This document shows positions 53,243 to 63,193 of a stretch of DNA of 64,000 nt, piece after piece. A program made the translations under genes and the position numbers. Under the pieces are notes generated by a model, which worked only from the letters and a program-made list of their open reading frames with translations, ran no database searches and was not told the origin of the DNA. Within the stretch, counting starts at the first letter, position 1; every line of letters begins with the position of its first letter. The stretch comes from Platerodrilus igneus (taxonomy: Eukaryota; Arthropoda; Insecta; Coleoptera; Lycidae): assembly GCA_036346225.1 (NCBI GenBank), contig JARFIW010000668.1:2811001-2875000 (forward strand). The letters run 5' to 3'.

Positions 53243-55690
53243 CTCATATTTAGACCAGGGTAGAAAATTAAATAATCAAATCAAATAATTTTAATTACCG
53301 TGTATAAGGAATTTCATTAAATAATACGCTTTATTAAAACCTTGAAGCATAAATAAACTCGGTCGTTTCAGTAAAATAAGAAATTTAAATTATCTATAAG
53401 ACGCTTTACATCAAAAGAAGCAGTATTGAAAAGCGCGGTGGATAATTTAATTATTCTAAACAAATGGAAATTACGTGCAAAGTTTATATTAATTGACCCT
53501 ATTTTAAGTAACCGGTAGTAAAACAAAGTGTACATATAATAACTAATATTTAGATAGGATTCACTAAAAATTAAAGGCTATTATTTTTAATTGGAGTTAA
53601 TTGAACCATTATTAATAATAAGCATAAAACTTGTAAAACCCAATAATAGTCAAATCGTAGGAAGGTTATTTAAAATGTTACGTTTGAACACCCTGCGTGT
53701 TTAAAAGGCAATTTCAAGTTAATTTGTTTGGATAAACATGTTGATTCTAAGGATATTGGAAACGATCAGATGCTTTAGCAGGAAATACAGAACACCTGCG
53801 TATTTTTAAAAAGCTCATTCTGCGTAAATTTGGCAAATAATTAATGTTTCAAAGAATCTTGGAGAAACCGGCTTAATATTCACGAGAATGTGCGATACGG
53901 TTATTAAACCAAGATAACAGTCCGTGGACTAAAATATAATCGATAATAAAGTATATCAAGTTGCACCAATAAGAACACGGTAGACAAGGAAAGAGAAAAT
54001 GCGTCAAGCAAAGACACATATTGTAAAAGGCGGGATTTAAGCAACGTCACGGGGTCACAATTGGTTAAAATAGGATGCATATATCAGAGGTAGAACAACA
54101 ATTTCTGTATAAAAGTAATTAGTTTTCTCGGACAACTTTGCGGCCGTGTTGAAATTTTCTGAGATCTCAATGGGGTGAGTACTAAATTCATAAAATCGAC
54201 GTGCAGGCTACAGACTGGGAACGTAGAATGAGGAATTCGTTGGAATTACCCGTTTTAGGGAACAAAGCGACGTGTCGGCTATTCGCTATATATACAGGCG
54301 GAATATGTGTTCTCTCTCTTAGACTTATCTTAGACTTTCGACGATTCGATGCGTTAAAAGCTCGTGCATCCGCGACTTGATATTAAACAGTGCATTTTAG
54401 TTTGATTAAATAATTTAAAGTGTGCTAGTATATTTTAGTGACTCAAAATAGTTGGTTATTTTACGTGCTAACATGAATGTACTTCAGTGCACTTAGATAC
54501 AAGGTAATAAAAGTTTATTATCACGGTACCAATTAGTAAAATTTACAACGACAAATGTATACCCAAAAGTAGGCAGTTTTGGCGTATATTGGTAATATTG
54601 GTAAAAGGAAGTATGAATTTCTTTGCTATTTTTGCGGGGTGTTAATGACTAAATGGTTCGTAAATGTGTCTGCATCCACTGAACCAGAGGCAGATATACA
54701 CAGATGAGTTCGGAAAAGCCTAGAAACAACTTTAAATTAATGGTGATGGAGAACATTTTTAAAGCGTTGACAACATGAAGCTGTAAATAGAATCCGGTTG
54801 GAATGGTGTGATTTACAAAGGGACGATTACACTGAAGCTACGAGGACAATAACCTTCAGGTAAATTGTACTATTTTGTTTGACATTTTTGTGTGTATTGA
54901 ATGACTTTATAATTGATTTACTTTAAATGGACATTAGTGGAATTTTTCTAACCATAAAAATTTAATTTTAAGATGAAATTTGCTTGTTTAAGTAAAAGGG
55001 TAATTTGTTTTGATGTTCGGGAATAGGATGAAACTTTGGGTAGGTCTTTGAGCTCAATTAGACAAACCTGGTTAATTAACGTAAAGGGTGGTAGATGCTC
55101 CTTTATACTCAGACTCCGGTCTGCTTATCTTGTTATATTAATTAGTAGGCATCCAACAAGGACTTTAATTTTGGATGCACAGTAAAATGATAATAAAATT
55201 AATCCGGAAATTCTTTTTAAAACTGAATTTTATGTTCAAATTTAATTTGAAAATTTAATGTATTCTGAATATTGATGTAAATAGAGTTAACGTTGATGTT
55301 TGTGGTAGGAATGTGTTGTTTAATTTTTATGATTGAGAATGGAAGTTATCTAGAAGAGCAGCCGAGGCGATTAACAGAAGGAATCAACGGACCAGGTGAT
55401 TTAAAGGTTTCACAGCATTCTTGACGCCCAAACTGTGGGGCTCGAATGTTTTTTTTAAAGGGCCAGTACCTGCAAAGATGAGAGGTTACACAGCAATATA
55501 TATACATAGATACTCATATACGAACGTTGCACTTTGGACTGCTATTACAAGCGTTCACTAAAGCGTTGGACAAGGTATATATATTAAAAATCGCAAAAGT
55601 AAACCTTAATTAAAACGACTATCAAATGTAGTACAAACTTGTTTATTAAAACTTAAATATGAATACATAATGAACAGAAAAAGATTAAGA
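53241..55690. other. Non-coding part of the hAT element with probable LTR fragment
   Basis: No open frame resembles a protein. A promoter-like block (CTATATATACAGG near 54288 then TTCTCTCTCTTAGAC) and a candidate primer-binding site near 55421 suggest that an LTR and leader of a retrotransposon inserted here. I could not find its boundaries. Confidence 0.4.
55421..55448 (+). other. Candidate tRNA-Lys-type primer-binding site
   Basis: TTGACGCCCAAACTGTGGGG is close to the TGGCGCCCAACGTGGGG motif complementary to a tRNA-Lys 3' end, and is followed by CTCGAATG. It lies about 1.1 kb downstream of a TATA-like promoter block. This would make the upstream sequence a 5' LTR; no gag or pol follows. 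Confidence 0.4.
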
Positions 55691-55697
55691 AGAAAAA

Positions 55698-57433
55698 TTA
55701 ATGAGATAGTTGAGGCTGGTGAAGTTTTAACAATTTGCTAATGTCGGGTTCCAATTTCGTTAACATCAGCCGCAAATCGCCACGTTCAGTAATGTGCAGT
55801 CTGTTCCTTTTCTTAGACAATAAATTAGCTACTGCACTGAACCCACGCTCAGCCAAATAAGATGAAGGAAATGCAATTAAAAATATCTGTACTCTTGACC
55901 ACCATCCAGGGTAAAGAACTGGTTTTGGTTTTTGAAGCCAGAACTCTTGATATCCATTTCTGAATTTTACTTTTAGTTCTTCGTTAGTTGTGAGTTCTAC
56001 GAGTTCCTCTTCTAAATTTGATGATTCTGCTGTATCTGCATTTGCGAAAGGATCTAAAACCCAACCCGGTATATTCATGTTTAAAATATCCTGGAATCGC
56101 TCCACACAATCAACATGAAGAACGTCCAAGTGTTGGCAGTAAGTAAGTAAATCTTCATGTTTTGCAGAGACTGATGATAATGTGGGAAAGTGGCTGTATT
56201 CACCTCTCCCTAGATTTCGTTTGAATAGAAGAAGTTTTCCCACAAAAGCAGCTATGACGTTTTTGTTTTAATTAAATTCAATTCGTCACCTTGCAATTGT
56301 AAATTGACTTCATTAAATATTTTAAACAAGTCTGTCAAATAAGCGATGTCATTTTATGTATAATCAGGTTTTCGCGCAATTTTCGTTTCTGTTTTCAAGA
56401 AAGTCCAGTACTGAATCAAATAGTTGAAAAAACGGTTCAAACAAGTACCTTTTGAGAGCCAACGAACTTCTGTGTGCAGCAGCAAGCGATTGTAATCTTC
56501 ATCATTTTCACTACAAAGTTGGCTAAATAATCTGTCATGCAATGAATTGCTTCTAATCGTATTTACTGCTCTAATAACGTAATGAAGCGACGAATGCAAA
56601 CGTTCGTTCAGATTTTTGCAACCAAGTGCTGACGATGAATAATACAATGTATAGCGAGAACATTTGGTACTGCTTGTTTCAAATGAGCTATGAAACCCTT
56701 ATGACATCCCGTCATTGCTGGAGCACCATCAGTAGCTGCCGACAAAATATTATGCATAGGTATTTCTTTCTCTTGAAAAACGTACTCACGGTATTAAATA
56801 TCGTTTCTCCTTTGTATCAGTTTCCAAATTTTTGCAAATAATAACTCTTGATAAATTTTTCGTCTTTATGAACTGAACGTATGATAACAGCAGTACTTCG
56901 TTATTTGGTAGAGTGGATTCATCAAGTTGAATGGAAAAATTGCAAGTTTTAAGTAATCGCATAATGATATTTCAACGTCTTGAGCCATTTCGTCTATTCT
57001 CCTTTGCACTGAGTTATTACTCAGAGGAATTTTCTGATGACATCTGCCGATGTCTTATGATGAAGAACAGTTTTATTACCTCTCTGACTGCCGGCAAGAT
57101 AAGTTCCTCGCCAATGGTATGTGGTTTTCCGTTTTGCGATTAACAATGAAATGTTATATGATGCTCGTAGTCCATCATCTTCTTGTTTAGAAGACGACGC
57201 AAATAGGTTTGATATAGTTGGCTGTTTCAAATATTTCTTCTGCAGTTCTTTAAAATAGGACAAATCTTTGTCCTTTTATCAGTATGCATTTTATTTAAAT
57301 GTTCTTGTAGCCTAGAAGGCTTCATGGCTTCATTTGAGAAAACTTTTGGCAAAGTAAACACATGGGTAATGATGGGTTTACAGGAGAGTGCGTAAATCCA
57401 TATTTCAAATACAAAAGACTGTACTGCCGGCAT
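55698..57433 (-). pseudogene. hAT transposase of the FAM200/ZBED/SCAND3-like type, decayed
   Basis: Reading leftward: a BED-type zinc finger remnant (SNEAMKPSRLQEHL, NKMH near 57300), then PTISNLFASSSKQEDDGLRA and SYNISLLIAK, the central RNase H-like region in broken frames (57010-56650), LNERLHSSLHYVIRAV, LLLHTEVRWLSKG, and the C-terminal dimerisation part AERGFSAVANLLSKKRNRL with GDLRLMLTKLEPDI. This domain order is that of hAT transposases also domesticated in vertebrates as FAM200/ZBED genes. Frames change near 57230, 57020, 56650 and 56350, so no full product is possible. The element's own intact ends could still be recognised by a transposase from elsewhere. Confidence 0.88.
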
Positions 57434-58047
57434 TTCTTCTTAGATTCAGACATTTTGAAATCCAAAACTTGCCACGGTTTAAAATAAATTAACTTTTCAA
57501 CGAATTTATAGATAATTATAAAATTAATGGTTATAATGACTTATATAACTTATCACTCACGAACATGGATTATTTGCGAAGCACACAAAAATAATAACAC
57601 ATTCCTAGAGCTATCCCTGCCTTTTATACGTTTGATTTCATACAAGCATCAACTTGTATGTTTTATCTTGTTTGCGATGCCGGTGCACTTTGTAAGCAAG
57701 TCATATCGCGTCTTTGCTTATCAACTTGCAAAGACTTGTTGCGGACAATATTAAACGGAATTAGGTATTCATAGACCTAATGCTGAATTAAATGTTTTAA
57801 AGTATATTTTCTCGATAACAATAACGTAGACATTTTAGATAGCTAAATAAACTGTCTATTCATGCCAACTAGGTATTTTCAAAGTATTTTAATATATTTA
57901 TTTTCTAAAAAGGTAAGTACGTCACGAACGCCCCCCTTGATCCTCCTAACGCCCCCTTTTGCCCCTGTACTCGCTACCGCCCCCTTTGAAAGCTACAGCG
58001 CCCACTGGGGGGCGGTACCGCCCCCGTTGGGAACCTATGGACTAGAC

Positions 58048-59640
58048 TATTGCACAGCTTCCATTTGATGCTTGACGTCAGGTAGTGCTTATATCTGTGT
58101 AGTGATCGTATTTTAAAGTAGCAAGTTCTAATTTTGTTGTGCAAGTGTTTGTCAAATTTCAGGTAGGAGTCTATAAATACACCAAGATATTTGATACAAT
58201 TTTTCACTTCAATAGTAGCACTATTGACTTTTACATCTAATACACAAAGTGATTGAGATTTAGCACAGGATTTGTAGGAACCAACGCACAGTGCAATAGT
58301 TTTGGTTGCATTTAAGATCAACGCATTTTTAGTAAGCCAACTGTTGACAGAGTCAAGATTGTTATTTAGACGTTCAATAGTGTCATTGGTCTGAGAGGCA
58401 TCATTTGAGATATATAGCAGGATATCATCTGCATACATGTGATAATTACATTCCATGAGCAGTATTGAAGGAAGATCAGCAGTGAAAATTGCAGAGTAGT
58501 GGTCCAAGTATGCTTCTCTGTGGTACACCTTGTGAAACGCCCAGAAATTCAGAGCACTTGCTGCGTAGTTTCACAGATTGATATCTACTGTTAAGGTAGT
58601 TAGTAAACCAGTCAAGTGAGGAACCTCTTAGACCATAATAGTAAAGTTTGGCAATTAAAAGTGCATGATTAATGACATCAAATGCCTTGCTCAGATCTAG
58701 AAGTATCAGGTATGTAACGTTGGATTGATCGATCATATGTACTAAATCAGAAATAACTTTAGTAACTGCAGTAGTAGTGCTGTGACCAGCACGGAACCCA
58801 GATTGATGTTAAGGCAATACCATATTAGTATAGATGTGGGTTACCAATTGACCGTACACAATCTGTTCGATGACTTTTGATAAAACAGGCAGAATACTAA
58901 TAGGTCGAAGATCACCACATGCGGACTCTAAATTTTTCTTTGCAATAGGCACAACTATAGATTTTTCCCAAATTAATGGAAAGCAGCTGTTTTGTAAGGA
59001 ATCGTTGATAATGTGGGTGATGATATCAATGCAATAAGGCAGGACTAGTATTAGCATTTTGCGAGTAATTCCATCTGCACCATGAGCATTGGATTTTATT
59101 CGCCTAATCGATGCTTCAACATCACTGCAACTTACTGTGTTGAAAGTAAACAGTTTTTCAGTAGCAGCAGAGGGTAGTGCATAGTAGCTCTCTAGAAGTT
59201 CCTGTGAAACAGATAGGTGGGGGATCGATGAGATGAAGGATGCATTGACATCATCTGGGTTTTGGATTGTAGTTGATATCTCTGGTTTGTTTCGTGGGTG
59301 GATTTGACATTTATCAAAGACTTTCCATAGTTGCTTAGGGTTGCGAGTATTGATTTTACACTGATTTTCTAAGTAGGATTTTTCTCGTATCTAATCGCAG
59401 AGTTGATAAAGTTTCGCAGTTCTTTGTAGTGGAGGTACTTAGCAGTGGTATTAGCTCTCAGGAATTGTCTATATGCCGCATTTCGGGTTTTTATCATCAG
59501 CTTAATGGTGGGTGTTATGTAAGGCGGTGTATTTTTCCTGATTTGTATACTGCGGAGTGGAGCATGTAAATCGAAGAGAGATGTGATTGCATCATTAATG
59601 AAGTATACTTTGTCATCAATGTTGGACTATTTTTTGACGT
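58048..59640 (-). pseudogene. LINE Z reverse transcriptase
   Basis: From the right: linker (59640-59100, broken), ESACGDLRPISILPVLSKVI, then LILLDLSKAFDVINHALLIA, SRYQSVKLRSKCSEF, VSQGVPQRSILGPL, the catalytic YADD at 58424-58435, LIDNATKT-type thumb residues (ALILNATKTIALCVGSYKSC) and YLGVFIDSYLKFDKHLHNKI. Breaks occur near 58800-58740 and 58480-58530; the YADD box itself is intact. The hAT element cuts the gene at 58047, after KWKLCNSLV. Confidence 0.87.
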
Positions 59641-60400
59641 GGTCCCACTGAACTCGGTTGGCATCGAGGGCAAATTCGTTTAGATCAAAGTGCTTAAAGT
59701 TTCGGTAGGTGAAGGTAACTGGAGATAAATTTTTAACATTGATATTAAAATCACAAAGAACCGCTCTATGATCACTCAAGAAGTTTACGTCCAAGGTTTT
59801 GCAGGAGGTTACTCCAATTTGAGGCAAAGAGCAGACGATATCAATCAAAGTAGCGGAAGTACCAGTCACTCGAGTGGGCTCTCCCACATGTTGCACAAGA
59901 CCAAAAATTTCGAATAACGTGATTAATTTTACACTATTGGAGTCATTGCGTGTTAAATCAATATTAGTATCGCCCAAGAGAATTAAATTTTTAGCTGCAC
60001 TAGTTACGTTAGCTAAAACAAGTTCAAGATCACTTAAACATGCTAAGCTTATGTTAGGAGGTCTGTAGATAATGCCAACAAAAATATTTAACTTGTTTAA
60101 CCTAATGCTAATCCAGAGTTGCTCTAGAATTGGAATTCGATGTAATCCAGATTAATCACATTGAATTGTAAGTCACTTCTAATGTAGAAACATAGTCCAC
60201 CACCGCGAGTAGGCCGATCTGCTCTAATTAGGTTATACCCACTAATTTGTATAAGGTCTGATGGGAAGTCTGGTCAAAGTTAAGTCTCAGTTATGCCGAT
60301 TATCTCCAAGTCGTGCAATGAAAGGAATGCAACAAACTCATCAAAGCAAGGGATAATGGACCTTATATTTATAAGACACAAACGAAGAGGCCGACAAGAT
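59627..60400 (-). pseudogene. LINE Z endonuclease
   Basis: The frame 59977-59627 reads MGDTNIDLTRNDSNSVKLIT, LVQHVGEPTRVTGTSATLID and LSDHRAVLCDFNINVK, the GD-N, LID and SDH boxes of the endonuclease. The N-terminal part (60400-59980) is broken by stops but keeps LINIRSI-type and RPTRGGGLCFYIRSDLQF residues. Together with the RT it forms ORF2. ORF1 ends about 24 bases before it. Confidence 0.8.
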
Positions 60401-60423
60401 TGTGCTTTATTGTGGATTGATTG

Positions 60424-61554
60424 CTATATTTGAGAATTGTGTTCTATCTTTGCAGTTTCCTTCTTCATAGCTTGTAGGTAACATAGGCAATCTCTGTCTA
60501 CAGCGGAATGCTTATCGTCAATGTCCATGCTTAGTTTAGATTTAGCATAGGCACAGTTTGAGCATTTGCAAAGGCTAGATGTACAATTTTTGTAATTATG
60601 ATTTTCAGAGTACAATGAGCATGTAATTTCAGATTTGCAATCTTGAGTGACATGATTGAATTTCAAGCATTTAAAGCATTGTACAACATGTATATGATTG
60701 TAAACACTTCCCATCGACCAGCCGATTGCAGCTTTACCCATCTTCAGCAAGAGATTGTGTGTATCTGGATCTGTCTCAACAATTACTATAGAATTTCTTG
60801 CCTTTTTATTTTCAAAAACCTTTATAACTTTTAGGTGAAAACTGCCATCTTTAAATTGTAGCTTGTTTTGTTTGATTATAGTTTTTGTAATAGCGTCACT
60901 GTCCATGGTTACATCATCACTGTCAATATTAACAATCCTAACTTTAGGTTTCTTAAGATGGGGACCCTCAATATTATACTTGTTTCCCAATTTTTCAACA
61001 ATCTTATTTTGCAGCAATTTACTATCAGATTGGTTTTTGCATCCTATGACAACACTTCCTTTAGATGCCTCACGAATTTTGGAGATATTGATTCCAATTT
61101 CAATCGGATTTATTATTTCTTTAATTTCAGATTTAGTGTTCTTGCTTTGTTGTGTATTAACCGGCTTTATGACTAAAACTGGTTCCGATTTTGTTTTGCA
61201 GGCATATGTAATGGTAGATTCATTGTTAGACATCAGAGCATGAGCTGAAGATAATTTAATTGTAGCTGCTTGCATAAATTCACTTTTGAAGGTTTCGAAT
61301 AGTGCATTCAGGTCTGTTAAAGCCTCTTGCATCTTAGATTGAAACAAGTTTAGAAAAGAATCATTCGAATTTTTATTAGCCTCAGTTAAGCAGGATTTGC
61401 AATGGAAAATTAAAGTTCTCTTTTTTAGCTCAAGACAGCGTACCTCAGAGGAGCTCACCCCACTGCACTCATCACATATAAGCTTTAGACATTTGTCACA
61501 TCCAAATATTTTGTTTTTACTTTTGCATATTGAACAAGCTGACATCTTTGTCAC
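60424..61554 (-). CDS. LINE Z ORF1 protein, open reading frame intact
   Basis: The 376-residue frame starts at ATG (61554) after a leader. It opens with a cysteine-rich PHD-like finger (CSICKSKNKIFGCDKC, CDEC, CKSC), a mostly helical stretch (FLNLFQSKMQEALTDLNALF), an RRM-like gag domain (ASKGSVVIGCKN, KVRIVNIDSDD) and C-terminal zinc knuckles: CFKCLKFNHVTQDC is complete (CX2CX5HX4C-like), the next has lost a cysteine (CSLYSENHNYKNC), and CKCSNC follows. ORF1 proteins of this type coat the element RNA. It is surprising that it is open, given the damage to the ORF2 of the same copy. Long open frames on the other strand here are shadows. Confidence 0.88.
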   Translation of the reverse strand: MTKMSACSICKSKNKIFGCDKCLKLICDECSGVSSSEVRCLELKKRTLIFHCKSCLTEANKNSNDSFLNLFQSKMQEALTDLNALFETFKSEFMQAATIKLSSAHALMSNNESTITYACKTKSEPVLVIKPVNTQQSKNTKSEIKEIINPIEIGINISKIREASKGSVVIGCKNQSDSKLLQNKIVEKLGNKYNIEGPHLKKPKVRIVNIDSDDVTMDSDAITKTIIKQNKLQFKDGSFHLKVIKVFENKKARNSIVIVETDPDTHNLLLKMGKAAIGWSMGSVYNHIHVVQCFKCLKFNHVTQDCKSEITCSLYSENHNYKNCTSSLCKCSNCAYAKSKLSMDIDDKHSAVDRDCLCYLQAMKKETAKIEHNSQI

Positions 61555-61935
61555 CCTGTATATACATTAGCTTATTACAATGTTTATTTATAGTTAAATT
61601 GTTCTTGAGATTGTGTTTAGTGTAAACAAAGAATAGCAGATAACCACACTAAAGTTCTTTAAAGGTAATAGATAACCAGCTGCTAAAGGTCAACTGATAT
61701 CACAATTATAAAATAAAATGAAATAAAATAGGTAAATCAAGGGTTTACTACAGATTTTCAACTGTACTGTTGAAGGACTGGTTGTGAATTGTAGTTATTA
61801 ATGTTCTTCTCATTTAGTTGCACAATCTTGCACAGTTTGAGCTATTTTAAGCTGATATTTCATTACCAAACTGATTTTATTTACAGAGCACTTTTTCACA
61901 CACCAAACGCAACAAGTTTGACAAGTTTGATTGGA
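61555..61935 (-). other. LINE Z 5' leader
   Basis: Sequence between ORF1 and the RTE junction, AT-rich, non-coding. It is the expected place for the internal promoter of a full-length LINE; no motif can be assigned. Confidence 0.6.
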
Positions 61936-62102
61936 TCATCTGCAAATCTAAGCATATCAATTTTTTGTCCCTGCATAGTAATTCCAAATGTCTTCCTGCA
62001 TTTGACAGTATTCATTGCTTCTTCTATGTACAAGTTAAAAATCAATGGGGATAGGGCACATCCCTGTCTCACCCCTTTCCTAATGTTTACTTCTCTACGT
62101 TC
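61936..62102 (-). pseudogene. RTE reverse transcriptase fragment, 5' continuation of 50973-52448
   Basis: The minus strand reads REVNIRKGVRQGCALSPLIF, NLYIEEAMNTVKCRKTFGIT and MQGQKIDMLRFADD, then meets LINE Z. The very next RTE residues (IAALASS) are found at 52448, so these are two halves of one RTE copy. The 5' side ends at 62102 against a solo LTR. Confidence 0.88.
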
Positions 62103-62878
62103 TCTTACAATTTAAAAATGCGATAATTCTTACAGTTAAAAAGTCGATAAATACAGTTAAAAAGTTCATAAATACATCGCGCTAGCGCGAAATAAGCGAC
62201 GTCACGGGCGGGTGATAGCTCCAGCTTACACAGGCTTTAGCGCGGCCATCTGCCAATGACGTCACCAATGCACAATTTATATTGCGCAATAATCGGAAAT
62301 TTATATAAATATACGACAATAGATAATACAGCGAACAAATTAGATAATGGACTACTTACATCAGAAATCCGAACGTCCTGCGGGGTTGAGCTAAAGTATG
62401 CCTCTATTAAAGTCCATCAGGGCTCCATCCCGGAGGGATTAAAGATGGTACGCCCGACGCTCTTCCAAAGCGTTCGGACCAGCTACGGCAATCATGGGGC
62501 TCTTTCATCCAGGGTCGTGCAGTACGGTTCGCCTTCGGCTCAAATTGTCACCTACCTATGCAGGGAATGACGGGAACTTGGTATAGGTCGACAAACAAAG
62601 ACAAGCAAGCAAGGAAAACTACATAGATAAGATAACGATACGTTACCGAAAAACGTCCACTTCACTCGAAGGTTCAGGCAAAAAGCCACGTTACAGAGAG
62701 CAGAGGAAAAACCCCACTTTTTTCCCCTACTCCACTCACGTCGCGCGATCTGGCGCAACGCACTGTGACGTAACGGAAATACGCGCCCCGAGTCTTTTGA
62801 AATTATGGCGCGAAACTTCCGCACATCAAAATTAACCTAAAAACAATGTTTAAGGGCCAATTTGATTGGCACGTAACA
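62103..62878 (-). mobile_element. Solo LTR-like element D, close relative of insertion A
   Basis: Aligns with 37986-38779 from TCTTAC at the left to GGCACGTAACA at the right, including the blocks around GAACGTCCTGCGGGGTTGAG and GTCACAGTGCG-type sequence. On the minus strand it starts TGTTACGTGCCA. There is no clear target duplication: the left flank is RTE and the right flank is not, so the site has rearranged. Open frames inside (62256-62570, 62552-62824) are not genes. Confidence 0.75.
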
Positions 62879-63193
62879 ATCGCGACAAAGCCACAAAAGA
62901 AAAAACTTAAAAAAGGAAAAAGTCTGTTAGCACAGTAACAGCTTAAAATCTAAGTCCTAACTACCCTATATAAAACCTATTTTAAAACCTACAAAATGTT
63001 TATATAAGGCGCCACCTGGTTTTTTGACCGATAACACGTCTATCGAAGTACCAGGAAACGGAAAATGTAGCCCCATTGTTTTTGACTACACTAATCATCG
63101 ACAGCACAAATTTGTTGGGGAGCATAAAACACTACTTAAATTAAAACGGATGCGACAAGTCACCTAACCTATCTAAACTAGAGTTAACACAAG
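62879..63193 (+). other. Probable leader of the LINE at the right edge
   Basis: About 315 bases between the solo LTR and the ORF1 start, without open frames; it is plausibly the 5' untranslated region and internal promoter of the LINE whose ORF1 follows. The exact start of that element is not visible. Confidence 0.4.

Larger units (their letters stand above)
53061..58039 (-). mobile_element. hAT DNA transposon (~5 kb) with perfect 14-bp ends and 8-bp target duplication
   Basis: Ends are CATAGGTTCCCAAC and its exact complement; GACTAGAC flanks both (53053-53060, 58040-58047). An 8-bp duplication and short inverted ends define hAT. Subterminal regions are rich in CGCCCCC tracts. A decayed transposase gene lies at 55698-57433. 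The left 2.3 kb is non-coding and seems to contain a foreign LTR-like fragment. Confidence 0.94.
52449..61935 (-). mobile_element. LINE Z, Jockey-group, apparently full length, split by a hAT transposon
   Basis: The left edge is a (TTCAAA)n tail (52449-52468), the 3' end of a minus-strand LINE. Coding follows to the right: RT C-terminus, hAT insertion (53061-58039), RT, endonuclease, ORF1 (61554-60424) and a leader to about 61935. Outside both edges is RTE sequence that reads on without gap or overlap (GCTATA then TCATCTG), so the insertion is precise. Without the hAT, length is about 4.5 kb, normal for a full Jockey-group LINE. Confidence 0.87.

Noticed and set aside
60643..61243. Plus-strand open frames opposite LINE Z ORF1
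   Set aside because: Antisense shadows of an intact minus-strand ORF1 with recognisable domains.
62256..62824. Open frames on both strands right of the RTE fragment
   Set aside because: Inside solo LTR D; GC-rich LTR sequence gives long frames by chance.
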